DNA of 64,000 bases. Origin: Cryptomeria japonica (Eukaryota; Streptophyta; Pinopsida; Cupressales; Cupressaceae). The position numbers were made by a program, and so were the translations under genes. Within the stretch, counting starts at the first letter, position 1; every line of letters begins with the position of its first letter. The notes below the pieces were generated by a model that was given only the letters and a program-made list of their open reading frames with translations, was not told the DNA's origin and ran no database searches. The stretch lies in assembly GCF_030272615.1 (NCBI RefSeq), contig NW_026729318.1:38001-102000 (forward strand), in the 5' to 3' direction. Of this stretch, positions 1 through 9,323 are shown one piece after another.

Positions 1-639
1 TATCCTAAGAGACCATTTCTTCCCATTTCCATCTTGTAGGTTTCCATCGTTTCTTGAGTTGATGGAGACTATATAGCTCTAAACTGAAGCACAGAAAAAT
101 CAAGGAATGACTTCATTGAATAGTAACAGAACAGCAAACAATGTAAGCCTGAAAAGAAAATCGCCAGCAATAATTTAGTACCATTTTTCGTTTAATAAAT
201 TTTGTTTAGTCCAAGTTTTAATTGCTTCTTAGTCAGATATAAGAATTTATATTTGAGGAGAATTAGATTACTAAGAGATGGACGGACGCGCACCATTTTA
301 TTTACGCGTATTGGACCAGTTAAGGTCGTCTTCTTTGAAGACTTGAAGCAAGTCAAGGTCTATTGAGGAAAAAATATCAGACCTAGAAATTGTGGTTTGA
401 AAACCCAAAACCGAAATTGTTGAAAATGGTTTATTTTACTTTGACATTGGACTATACCTATTGTTGACAATGAGAATGAGGACTCTTCATTCAAAGTCTT
501 GCATAAGAGGTGGTATGGAAATGTTGTTCTCTATTGTACACTTTCATGGCATATTCCATTCAATGCTAGAAGTAATCTTTTCCTCACATATCTAGGAATA
601 CGTGCTCGTTTGGTGAAATCCCACGAAAACCACACAACC
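1..639. other. unassigned AT-rich DNA
   Basis: No coding frame with a recognisable domain, no RNA gene and no element boundary could be supported here. Short frames open on both strands at about 499-735 overlap each other and look accidental. Confidence 0.6.
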
Positions 640-945
640 TGGAGTAGCATACCCATCCATTGTCGTGTCATGGGCATGTTGCATATGGCTGAAGCTATTC
701 TGGCTCCAAAATACACCTTCCATACAGCGTGTTAGCGACAGGCTAGTCAATCGTAGCCGTTAATTGCAAAATCGACGATGTAAAACGCGCGACTAACACG
801 CGTGTTAGTCAATCCATACTGTCGTTTTGGAGCCAGAATAGACGCGTCCGCTACATACCCCTCCATAGTACGATGTACCGTCTATTCACGGACTCAGACC
901 TGACATGACAGAGTTGAAAAGTGACAAAAGTCCTCAGATGCGTAC
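640..945 (-). repeat. dispersed repeat, second copy at 37780-37960
   Basis: Read on the minus strand this stretch aligns with 37780-37960: both contain a block reading about CCATCCATTGTCGTG followed by a GGGCATG segment, then CCCCTCCAT, then GACTCAG and a TTGAAAAG block. The copies differ by small indels and by a 164-bp insertion here (686-849). The identity of the parent repeat is unknown. The second copy lies about 450 bp upstream of a PPR pseudogene. Confidence 0.55.
686..849. mobile_element. small MITE-like insertion (hAT-like target duplication)
   Basis: Comparison with the empty site in the related copy at 37780-37960 defines a 164-bp insertion. It is flanked by GTTGCATA (678-685) and GCTACATA (850-857), which match at 6 of 8 bases; an 8-bp target duplication is typical of hAT elements. 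Near the ends is a perfect 16-bp inverted repeat, TATTCTGGCTCCAAAA at 696-711 and its complement at 825-840. There is no coding capacity. The superfamily is an inference from target duplication length alone. Confidence 0.5.
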
Positions 946-2049
946 AACGCAAGTAGAGCAATTAAAAAAATATTGTGTCTAAATTCGTTCAAACAATCTT
1001 ATAAAACCAAATATTTTCAGGTAGAAAATTTCTAGTTTCAAAACAATTCTTTGAGCATTACTATTTAGTAATCTTGGATGACCAAATAAGTTTGTATAGT
1101 ATATGTTTTTAAGGTACAAAATAAAATCTTTTTTCTTTACAAGTATGTAAGAATAAAAAATAGTAAAAATTGAAAAAAGTTCAGATTATATATGTAGTAA
1201 GAATTGTTAAAGTTGAATTTTTCAACATTTTTTATTAAAATTTTAGATCATATCTTATAAAATTAATGTATTTCTATTATTCTTGATATTTTTTAATAAA
1301 TGATTAGAATTTAATATATTACATTTTAATTTTGATTAGCAATTATTTTTAAGTAATAGTTTCATTAGTAATTATTTCTTATGAATATTTGTATTTATAT
1401 TAACTATATTATATTGATTTGCACTAATGAAGTTTAGACATACCAAACATAATGCATGAGAAAATTTGTAATTGGATTATTAATATTAATTCACATTTGT
1501 AGTTGCACTTCTTTTTTTTTATGTGGGGGAGATATTTTGGTCCATTATGTTAGAATGCAGTAAATAACCTTGAATGCACTTGACCACGTGATGAAAAATA
1601 AACTAAATAAATTATAAAAAAATAAATTTGTACTAAGATATTAAATCAATTCAAAGCATAGATAATGAAGCTCAAATAGATAAAAAGGAAATGACAATTA
1701 GTAAATAAGGCTATGCAAAGAGGGATGTGGAGTGAAACAAGAAAGATAAAATGAAATAATGGTCTTAGGAAACTAAAATGGTTGAAGAAGATTACTTGAT
1801 AAAGATGTCAATTATAAAACCTTTACCCAACACATAGAATGTTATATGATTGAAGTGCCATGTAAACATCATGAGTCAAAATAAATTGCTTCATTATCCT
1901 TTAAAAAATAAAGGTCACAACATGATGAGCCAACTTTTCACAACAAATGATGTCCCTATCTTAAATCCACGATGCACTCCCTCCAATATATCAAAGAGAG
2001 TTAAGTACTCAATAGTAAATACATTAAAGTATAATACAAGTTATAATGA
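946..2049. other. unassigned AT-rich DNA
   Basis: No supported gene or element boundary. The stretch ends at the stop codon of the minus-strand transposase pseudogene. A frame open on the plus strand at 1850-2074 has no recognisable domain. Confidence 0.6.
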
Positions 2050-3653
2050 TTATCCAAAAAAGTGTTGCCCATGATCCTCCATATAAATATCATCATCACC
2101 TACAAATACAATAAGTTAGTTATAAAATTAGTTTTCAAATTAATGACTTGGAACTGATTTAAGTTCAATTCATGATTTCCTTACCATCTCTACTTTGCAT
2201 TGTGTCGGCTACTGTTATTGTTTGGTTAAGATCAAGATAGAAGGGTAACATACATTCTTGGATGTTATGTTGATCATTTAAAGTTGCAACAACATTCACA
2301 TTTAACATATCAACATATATACAATTAATTTATAAATTAAAGACTCAAAATTTAAGAAAACTTGTTTCATAATTTCATTACCATTTGTAACTTGCATTGC
2401 ATCCATTGTTGTTGGTTGCTTAGGATCAACAAAAACAAGTAACATATGTTCCTGATTTTTTTTATCATCCAACACAAGTAACAAAATGCACAATTAACAA
2501 ATCAACTTAGATAAAATGCTCAAGTGTAAAATTACAATATGTAATTAATCAAAACAATATTTAATTTTTTAATTAAGTGTAACTCTTTGTTGAAGGGTCT
2601 GATTAGGGATAGCATTGAGCATTGATGGTTGACCTCCACAACTTGTATCTTGTTTGTTTGATTGGATATAAAAAAAATGGTTAGAAATATGAACTAATTA
2701 TTTTTTTTTAAATAAGAAAAACATTTAATAGCTAATGCAATACCATCTATAACTTGCATAGTTTCATCTGTCATCACTTTGTTTACATCAATAGAGAAAG
2801 GTAATCGACATCGTCGAGTACTATTTTGATCACTCAAACCTACAAAATGACATGTTTAACATAAGAAATAAAAATAAGAAATATTACCGTGTAAATTACT
2901 AAAGTACTTTAAAATAAGTGTACTCACGTTGATGCATGATAATGGCTCTTTCTTCTTGTATCGCTAGGCCTGAGCAATTAGTGACCTTTTTTTTAATTTT
3001 GCTTTCTATGTCATAAAGAGGGGAATTGAAAATTTTCATGCTCCTCAATTATTTCATTTAAATTTTGAGAAATAGCATTATGTCTGTGATGAGTACAATG
3101 TTATTTATGCATTTTACTTGGACTAAACCATGGTGGTATTCATCTCACAGGCATGTTCTTTGAGCCAGGGATTGATTTAAATTTGGAAGATGAACTGAAA
3201 GATGCATGGATATCTATTCTAAATCTTTCAACACATTGACTAAAAATTGGTTTTTCATCTTCTCCAATTGGTAAGTTTTGAAGCAATGAAGTCAAATAAT
3301 CAATGAAATTTTGAAAGTTACCATTGGAAGTATTAGATGACTTCCCACAATTTGTAATAGAAATAACAATGATTAAGTCAAAAAATATATAAAATCTTTT
3401 GATATTTCATTACAAAATGGTGATTTTAGAATTTACCAGTTCTTTGAGCTTCACCAATGGCAACCCCATCCACATCTTGATATTCTAAAGGTATAAGACC
3501 ATCTATAATTGAAACAAAAATTAATTAAGTTTGAGAACCATAAAATAATTTAATATTTACTTATAAAGATCATATTGATATTACCAATGGTGTTGTTTTC
3601 ATGACTAAAACTCCCTCCAACTTCATTATTATTATCAACCAATAGAGTAACAT
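2050..3653 (-). pseudogene. MULE-type transposase gene, C-terminal tail in many small exons
   Basis: Downstream (minus strand) of the SWIM exon, several short open segments bounded by splice-like signals can be read: 3585-3653, 3437-3502, about 2928-3358, 2744-2839, about 2382-2470, about 2185-2297 and a terminal exon 2050-2099 that ends in a stop codon. Donors such as GTAATAT, GTAAATT and GTGAGTA and several AG acceptors are visible. The 2928-3358 segment has two in-frame stops (one in a VR*IPPW context, where a tryptophan codon would be expected) and a frameshift, so the gene is dead. The segments at 2744-2839, 2382-2470 and 2185-2297 resemble each other, each ending with a Thr/Asp-Met-Gln-rich motif just before the donor, as if one exon had been duplicated. 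The function of this tail is unknown. Exon limits are my reading, not a spliced alignment. Confidence 0.5.
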
Positions 3654-3747
3654 CTGTAATTTAATAAAATTAATTTATTTAGTTTTAAAAAAATATAAGA
3701 ATCATAAAAAATACAAATATTAAAATTAAATCTCAAATGACACTTAC

Positions 3748-4125
3748 CAACAACTTGATCTTCCTCATTTGTCTTGTTTCTCTTCAGAATATTTAAAACC
3801 TTTAGCACATGTTTGCATGTATTTCCTCTTTTTGCCCACTGACAATCACACACATTAGAATCTACTCTAAATTTCCTAACAAGATACCATTTTGCTGGAA
3901 TGGTTTGACGTATTATCTTATATATGTTATGAATGAGATAATAGGGATAAAAGTCAGCATCTGTGATTGTTTTTTATCTTTCTAATGTTGTTATGTAATA
4001 TCTTTCATTTTTTAAATTAGTTATGAACCCAGATAGATGTAAATATCTTTTATTTTGATACAATGACTCTACCCTGTGGGGAAGTGTATGGATAAGCCAA
4101 TCCATTCTCCTTGTGCATTTCTTAG
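3748..4125 (-). pseudogene. MULE-type transposase, SWIM zinc-finger exon, split by Copia insertion
   Basis: The minus strand encodes RRMDWLIHTL, then a stretch ending YYITTLER with one in-frame stop, then a SWIM zinc finger with the pattern C-x-C-x(n)-C-x-H (CDCQWAKRGNTCKH), and a GTAAGTG donor just after the exon. A MULE catalytic domain followed by SWIM is the architecture of plant Mutator-like transposases and their FHY3/FAR1 relatives, which bind element ends or promoters. The exon runs into CTTAG at 4121-4125, the target duplication of the Copia LTR at 4126. The missing start of the exon lies beyond the element at 14477-14566 in the same frame. The in-frame stop shows this copy cannot make protein. 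Confidence 0.75.
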
Positions 4126-5633
4126 TGTTGGCATTTGGCATTATAACAGACAAGGGGAGATTGTTGGCATTTCAATAAGGATATTGAGAAGGTTGTTGAT
4201 GATTATGGATATAACTGATTAAGGATGTTTACTGTCTTAATATTATTATTTTGTCATTGATGTCAAGAAATTGATTTTCTAATTCAGTATGATGTTGCCA
4301 TATCTTGAGAAGTATGATTTGATGAGTATAAAGATGTCAGTAAAAGAAACAGAAAGAATAAGATGGATAAGGGGAGAAATAAGTTATTCTATGGGCAACT
4401 ATTACTGAGTTAGACAATGATGAGATCATGATGATTAGATTGTTTTGATATCCTACATATGTTATTGATTGAAAGGTTAATACTATACTATGTTACCGAG
4501 AAAAGAACCTAGTCGGTAAACCCTAAGGTTATTGCTATTGGTTAATGAAGGCAGAATGTCTACCGAGTGAATTTTAGTATTTACCAAGTTGCAATCGAGT
4601 AATAATAGAATACATTAAATAATTACATGCATTATTTAATGAAGGAAGTTGATGAGCTAGCTATGATTAAATGATTGGTATGCCATGAATGAAGTTTGTT
4701 AAAGAATCTATGGCAAAGGAAAATCGGCAGGAAGATCTACAGCTCAAATTGAACCGAAATACCCTAGTACAAGTTCCAAGAAATATATGCAAGTTCCAAG
4801 GCAGGGTAAAATGTTTTCAGATCGAAGGATACATTGAACCTAGTCAAAGTTTGAATATCTGATGGCTATGATTGATCATGGAAAATGTGATCAAGGAGAT
4901 TAAGCGGTTGGCGAACTGTTTATAAATAGGGAACTATTGATAAACAATGTATGCGGGCAAGTGTATGCATAGGGATGCTACATAGTGATTACCGAGCACA
5001 GAAGCTTGAAGATTTGTTTTGAATAACAAAGTATAGAGCCCAGCAGATGGACAAGATTAGTTCTATGTCTATATTGTATTGAGAAAATAAGAATCTTCTT
5101 TAGCATTTTAGATGTGAAGTTGCGAATAGATTTTTATTACTGTTATTTAGTGAAGTGATAGAAAATCTCTTAACCGAGTGGACTTAATAGTCTTATTTGT
5201 AAAACCCTCTAGCAAGGTGACATTCTCATTGAGTGTTTGAAATCCTTTAACAAGGTCACTTCTAACAAGGTGAAGATCCTAACAGATCTGAGGGAAATCC
5301 CTTAAGCGGGTCACATCTAGCAATGTGTTTGTAATTTTTAATAGGATTTGCCTTTAACTGAGCATACTCTAGAAGAGTATATTTCTTAGTGGGTCCGAAA
5401 TCCCACTGTGGTTTTTCCCTACTTGGGTTTCCACGGTAAATCTGGTGTTATGAGTGGTATGATGTTTATATGCTTTTGAGTTTGCATGTTTAGTAGTTTT
5501 GGTTACATTACTGAAGTATATGTTATCGAGGTTGAATCTGATGTTTTTATGGCAGATTAAGTTTGTATGATTCACCCCCCCTCTCATCTTATTAGCTTGG
5601 CATCTGTACTTACATTAAGTATCAGAACTATCA
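4126..5633 (+). repeat. Copia LTR, left copy, flanked like a solo LTR
   Basis: The LTR begins TGTTGGCATTTGG and ends GAACTATCA, so it has TG...CA termini, and it is 1508 bp long. It is flanked on both sides by CTTAG (4121-4125 and 5634-5638). It is closely similar to the right LTR 12945-14476, apart from point changes and a small insertion near 13347-13370 of the right copy. It contains the motif typical of plant Copia LTRs, a run reading GGTTTTTCCC followed by GGGTTTCCACG, and a TTCACCCCCC tract near the 3' end. No primer-binding site follows it: the sequence after CTTAG is host transposase DNA, so gag is not directly attached to this LTR. Confidence 0.9.
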
Positions 5634-6307
5634 CTTAGAATGGTCACTTAAATAGTGACTCTTTATGTGGAAGTGATATGACTCTATGGATGCATTGGTT
5701 TCTTGATTTGCATGAGAAAAGCTTCAAAAAAAAAAAACCACGTCTCTAAACAAAAAATATAATGTCTTAGTATACAGAATATACTACTTGATGTAAATGC
5801 ATATAAACCATAATGAATATACTGATGATCTTACCTATACGACTCTCATCATGACACCAAGTTTTCTGAAAGTACTCAATAAATTTTTTCTCTTCTTTTA
5901 ATTCCTCCATGAGATTTTTAATTATATGAGTTGTGATGTTCTCACCATTGGGGTTGATTGTATACATGATCTCATCCAATCTATCAGACATTTTTGTTCC
6001 AACATCCTTATTCTTGACATACCTAGATTATAAAATATAATATTAAATTATAATATGTAAGGATGTTTCCATATATTTTAATTAAATATTAACTTACTTA
6101 TACACATTATTCAACCATGCCCTACACACATGCCAAATACATAAAAGTACCTGACAACAAAAGCATAATCTGCAACTCACACTATAAAGGTTCATAAATT
6201 GCATTCTAATCAAATTGATTGTTAAGCTAAAACTAATTTATTTTAATATTAGGAAAAAATTGTTTCTATAAACTGAATATTAAGAAATTACAATCTCATA
6301 AATATAA
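5634..6307 (-). pseudogene. duplicated piece of the MULE transposase gene
   Basis: This segment matches 14477-15149 almost base for base and carries the same minus-strand exons. 6098-6150 encodes VLLCIWHVCRAWLNNVYK, the conserved MULE block after the catalytic domain, with an intact AG acceptor. 5835-6022 encodes the block containing SDRLDEIMYTINPNGEN, with a GTAAG donor. The similarity stops at 6307, after which the Copia gag region begins. It sits between the left LTR with its CTTAG and the Copia internal region, where a primer-binding site and leader would be expected. It is a second copy of host flank created by rearrangement, not a captured gene as far as can be seen. Confidence 0.85.
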
Positions 6308-7179
6308 GAGGGAAAAGTTTAAAGGTACTTGAGGAAAATATCCAAAGATGTATAAGAGGGATGCACCGAAGTTGAACAAGTCAAGTTTCTCTACATGGCA
6401 GAAAAGGATGAAGCTACACCTATCAGGAGTTGGAGAATATGATGTATATTATCTGGAGAATGATTTCATCACACCAAGCACCTATCCATTGACAATGGAA
6501 GAGATAAAAGCAAAGCAAGAACATATCCAAGCAATGATTGAAATAACATTTGTATTGACTGATTCAGAGTTTAATGATCTAGAAGGCTGCAATGATGCAA
6601 AGGCAATGTGGGACAAGCTCATATCTGTGTATGGAGGAGATGAACATGTTCAAAGAGAAAAAGTGGATAGTCTAAGAGGACAACTTGAATCTATGAGGAT
6701 GAATGAAGGTGAGAACATAACTCAGTACAGTACAAGACTAAAGGAGATTGTCAATCAAATCAAAGGAGCAGGGGGAACTATTGAAGAAAAGGATATAACA
6801 AGTAAGTTGTTAAGAAACCTTCTACCGGCTTATGCAATCCGAGTCTCTGCAATCAATGAATTGAGGTCTGTACCTAATATGCCAGTTTCTTTAGATGCTA
6901 CTATTGGTAAGCTACATGCATTTGAGTTAAGTAACTTTGATAACAGTGGGTCATCGGTAAATAAAGTTGAATCTGTATTTAGTTCTTTTCATATTGGTGA
7001 ATCTGATGATTACAATGATAGAATGAGTAAGTACACTAAACGGGATCGCAGTGGAGCAAGTGAAAGATTTCGCAAGAACATGGAGGAAGTACACAAACTG
7101 TATGAGGAAATCAGAAAGCAAGAAGAGTTTGAAGCACTATTAGCCAGAAGGTTACTGAGAGGCAAAGGTAAGTATAAAG
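6308..7179 (+). pseudogene. Copia gag, N-terminal part
   Basis: An open frame from the ATG at 6348 encodes the plant Copia capsid region (DUF4219/UBN2 type): KSSFSTWQKRMKLHL near the N-terminus, MWDKLISVYGG at about residue 88-98, then a long helical gag domain and a basic stretch LARRLLRGKGKYK. The frame is uninterrupted up to 7179, where a 2144-bp insertion begins. The zinc knuckle that should follow is found beyond the insertion at 9330 onward in continuous frame once the 5-bp duplication is discounted. The leader and primer-binding site are missing, replaced by the duplicated host segment. Without its 5' LTR junction this copy could not be expressed normally. Confidence 0.88.
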
Positions 7180-7540
7180 TGTTGATTTTCCCAGGTTTTA
7201 TTGGATGTATTTTAATGTATATATCTGATTCAATCTAATACTTGCATTCTTGGAATTCTATGTGTTCTCAAATTGAATAACATTATACTATATATATTCC
7301 TTTGGAGAGGCATGTCCTTGAATAGACATGTCTCTCCTTTAATTATGATAATTTAACCAATATTGTAATGTTTCATCAATCAATTATTAATTTAGAATAG
7401 TATAATAGATTAATATTGAATATTAAATTTTATATGATTAATAATAATATAATAATATAACATAATAATATATTATTATTAATCAACATATATTATATGT
7501 ATTCTAAATGATCATTCGACTCAAGCTACAAATATTAACA
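7180..7540 (-). repeat. AT-rich LTR-like left end of the insertion
   Basis: On the minus strand it begins TGTTAATATTTG and ends AAAATCAACA, and it directly follows a purine tract (AAGAGGGAG, plus-strand 7541-7549), as a 3' LTR should. It is 361 bp long. A TATATATAG stretch in the minus reading could be a promoter. No matching 5' LTR is present at the right end of the insertion. Confidence 0.6.
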
Positions 7541-8942
7541 CTCCCTCTTAGCTAGGGAGGATGATCAGACAAAATGTGTAGTGATCTCCCATGTCAACAC
7601 TTATGGCCCTCACCATAGATACACAAAACATAATTAACACTCCCTCTTAGCTAGGTAAGATGAATGTAGACAATATATTCAAGCATCATAATTTAATAGA
7701 TAGTGATCATTTTAGTCATTCATGAGAATCATACCATTTAATCATTTGGTATGTAGTATCACCTAAACACGTGATCTTGAAGTTCATCACATCAATCTTG
7801 CGATTGATAGGATATCACCTAAGCATGTGATATTAGTATTGCCTACACGCAATACTTAAGGATAATCATATGAGAAAGATTTAAATTCTCATCTTATCCA
7901 AGTTGTGGTATGTACATTAACATTTCATATGAATGTTTTACCACAACACAATCATGGCTTCATCCATGATTCACCAGAGATCCACCATGATAACTGGTTT
8001 GGACATTATAAGATCATCACCTTATAATGTCTCCATACAAGTGTTCATTATCTTGAGAGATCGTCACCTCTTAGATATGAACCCAGGGGATAAAATCCAA
8101 AAATGTCCTGTCATGACAAAGAAGTTTACACATTAAACATGCAAATACAAATTGCAAAGCAAATTACCTTTCTATCATACCTAAACCTTTTCTGAAGTGA
8201 TCAACCTTCACTCTGAAAGAGGTTTTTGGTCAGAATATCTGCAGTTTGATCTCCAAGGGAAAACCCCCCTACTCAAGGGAGAAGCACCTAGCATAAAATG
8301 TCTTTATATATCAAATATGTCTAGCAATAATGCAAGATACGGGCCCAATATATGTTGCTTCACTCCTTCAAGCAAATTTCACAAGAGCAAATCTAATTGG
8401 TTTTCTTTAGAGGATCGATCTTCTCTAACTAATATATAAACTACTCTTCACATAAATTGAATGGATCAGAGATTGAGTTTGCATCTTCTATATATATGAG
8501 GGAGGCACCCTTTCACAAGGGGTCGGTCCTCAATGACACCATTTGTCTCTTCACAAGGGTGACCACTACAACATCAACACTCCCTCTTAGCTAGGGAGGA
8601 ATCCTTGTTAATAATATAGTCATGAAATAACATCCACCATGGCTACTCCTAGAGAGTGGAACATGATTCATCATGGTACTCAACATGATGATATCCATCA
8701 TGGCTACTCCCATGTATGAGAATGCATATGAAGTATGAACACAAGTGCCCATCATAGAGTTGCTCAACGTGATGTTTTCATCTCATCATGACGTTCACCA
8801 TGACTACTCCCAAAGGGTGGAACAGGGGCCTTCACCTCAAACTTCTCCCTCACAGAGAAGAGTGTATTAACAAGGGCTTGCTCCTCAAACTTATCTCTCA
8901 CAGAGAAGAATGCATTAAGCATATTTTCATGATGGTGTGGCT
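7541..8942 (-). repeat. non-coding interior with repeated purine-tract motif
   Basis: The 20-bp motif AACACTCCCTCTTAGCTAGG occurs at 7537-7556, 7636-7655 and 8576-8595. On the minus strand each reads as a purine-rich tract followed by TGTT, the look of a purine tract plus LTR start. Between 8620 and 8830 there are loose repeats around CATCATGGCTACTCC and TCAACATGATG. No coding domain is seen. Confidence 0.55.
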
Positions 8943-8955
8943 CCCTCTGATACCA
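8943..8955 (-). promoter_or_regulatory. primer-binding site
   Basis: The minus strand reads TGGTATCAGAGGG directly after an LTR ending CAACA. It is complementary to the 3' end of initiator tRNA-Met, the usual Copia primer in plants. Confidence 0.7.
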
Positions 8956-9090
8956 TGTTGAGACATGGACCAGCTAGGACTTGAATCTAGGACCTTCCAT
9001 ACACTACTGGAGTGCTCTACCACTGAGCTACTAGCCCCTCTTGGACCAGTCCATCGTTAGTCCAGGTGTGGCTTATTTCCAACACCAACA
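8956..9090 (-). repeat. short LTR (135 bp) containing a tRNA-like sequence
   Basis: On the minus strand it begins TGTTGGTGTTGGAAATAAGC, ends GTCTCAACA, is preceded by a purine tract (9091-9100, TAAGGGGGGG) and is followed by a primer-binding site. It has TG...CA ends and TRIM-like size. Most of its 3' half is the tRNA-like sequence at 8966-9037. Confidence 0.65.
8966..9037 (-). other. tRNA-like sequence 1 in LTR
   Basis: 72 nt on the minus strand. A 7-bp acceptor stem (GGGCTAG with CTGGTCC, two G-T pairs) and a discriminator A can be drawn. The D arm is GCTC/GAGC with the box A-like TAGCTCAGTGGTAGAGC. The anticodon stem has an 8-nt loop. The T arm is CTAGA/CCTAG with one mismatch. It looks tRNA-derived rather than a working tRNA gene because of the oversized anticodon loop. 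Confidence 0.65.
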
Positions 9091-9100
9091 CCCCCCCTTA
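9091..9100 (-). promoter_or_regulatory. polypurine tract
   Basis: The minus strand reads TAAGGGGGGG immediately before the LTR start TGTTGGTG. It would prime plus-strand DNA synthesis of a very small retroelement whose interior (9091-9154) is only 64 bp. Confidence 0.6.
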
Positions 9101-9141
9101 AGCTACACCTCTCGTGTGCTTGGGGCTCCTAGCCTGGACCT

Positions 9142-9154
9142 GGCTCTGATACCA
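9142..9154 (-). promoter_or_regulatory. second primer-binding site
   Basis: The minus strand reads TGGTATCAGAGCC directly after CAACA at the end of the palindromic LTR-like segment, complementary to the initiator tRNA-Met 3' end. Two such sites 199 bp apart indicate tandem LTR units. Confidence 0.7.
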
Positions 9155-9164
9155 TGTTGAGACA

Positions 9165-9236
9165 TGGACTAGTTAGGACTCGAACCTAGGACCTTCCATG
9201 CGTTGCTGGAGTGCTCTACCACTGAGCTACTGGTCC
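9165..9236 (-). other. tRNA-like sequence 2
   Basis: 72 nt on the minus strand with acceptor GGACCAG/CTAGTCC (one mismatch), D arm GCTC/GAGC, an anticodon stem with an 8-nt loop, perfect T arm CTAGG/CCTAG with TTCGAGT loop (box B) and discriminator A. Likely tRNA-derived and non-functional as a tRNA. Confidence 0.7.
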
Positions 9237-9241
9237 ATCTT

Positions 9242-9313
9242 GGACTAGTAGCTCAGTGGTAGAGCACTCCATCAACGCATGGAAGGTCCTAGGTTCGAGT
9301 CCTAGCTGGTCCA
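9242..9313 (+). other. tRNA-like sequence 3
   Basis: 72 nt with a 7-bp acceptor stem (GGACTAG with CTGGTCC, one T-G pair), box A-like TAGCTCAGTGGTAGAGC, D stem GCTC/GAGC, T stem CTAGG/CCTAG with TTCGAGT loop (box B) and discriminator A. The anticodon arm has an 8-nt loop and a mismatched outer pair, so no anticodon can be assigned with confidence. It has the internal elements for RNA polymerase III but no clear T-run terminator right after it. Confidence 0.7.
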
Positions 9314-9323
9314 TGTCTCAACA

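Larger units (their letters stand above)
7180..9323 (-). mobile_element. composite LTR-retroelement insertion inside gag
   Basis: The insertion is 2144 bp, starts TGTTGATTTTC, ends GTCTCAACA and is flanked by TAAAG at 7175-7179 and 9324-9328. Removing it with one TAAAG rejoins the gag frame exactly at the basic stretch before the zinc knuckle. Features run on the minus strand: an LTR-like right end with primer-binding sites at 9142-9154 and 8943-8955, a non-coding interior, a purine tract at 7541-7549 and a 361-bp left LTR-like end. The left end (AT-rich) and the right end (tRNA-like) are unrelated in sequence, which a freshly inserted LTR element cannot have. No gag or pol domains are visible inside, so it is non-autonomous. 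It is younger than the Copia element it interrupts. Confidence 0.8.
9155..9323. repeat. 169-bp near-perfect palindrome of two tRNA-like sequences
   Basis: The segment starts TGTTGAGACATGGAC and ends with the exact complement, GTCCATGTCTCAACA. Its two arms of about 82 bp are the inverted tRNA-like sequences at 9165-9236 (minus) and 9242-9313 (plus), separated by 5 bp. It takes the place of a 5' LTR: the part nearest 9155 matches the LTR at 8956-9090, while the outer half is an inverted copy of that part. Confidence 0.75.

Noticed and set aside
499-735. Small ORFs on both strands
   Set aside because: They overlap each other, have no domain, and lie in a non-coding repeat with a MITE insertion.
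5610-5630. TTAAGTATCAGAACTATC as a primer-binding site
   Set aside because: It resembles GTATCAGA but lies inside the LTR, before the CA end defined by the target duplication.
4126-6307. A single 2.2-kb Copia LTR including the transposase exons
   Set aside because: CTTAG at 4121, 5634 and 14477 places the LTR end at 5633 and 14476; the following 670 bp is host DNA continuous with the MULE gene.
9242-9313. Functional tRNA gene
   Set aside because: The anticodon loop has 8 nt, the outer anticodon-stem pair is mismatched, three variants sit inside LTR-like ends, and no terminator follows. tRNA-derived sequence is more likely.
7180-9323. An intron in Copia gag
   Set aside because: The segment is bounded by TG...CA and a 5-bp target duplication and contains LTR, PBS and PPT signals, so it is an insertion.
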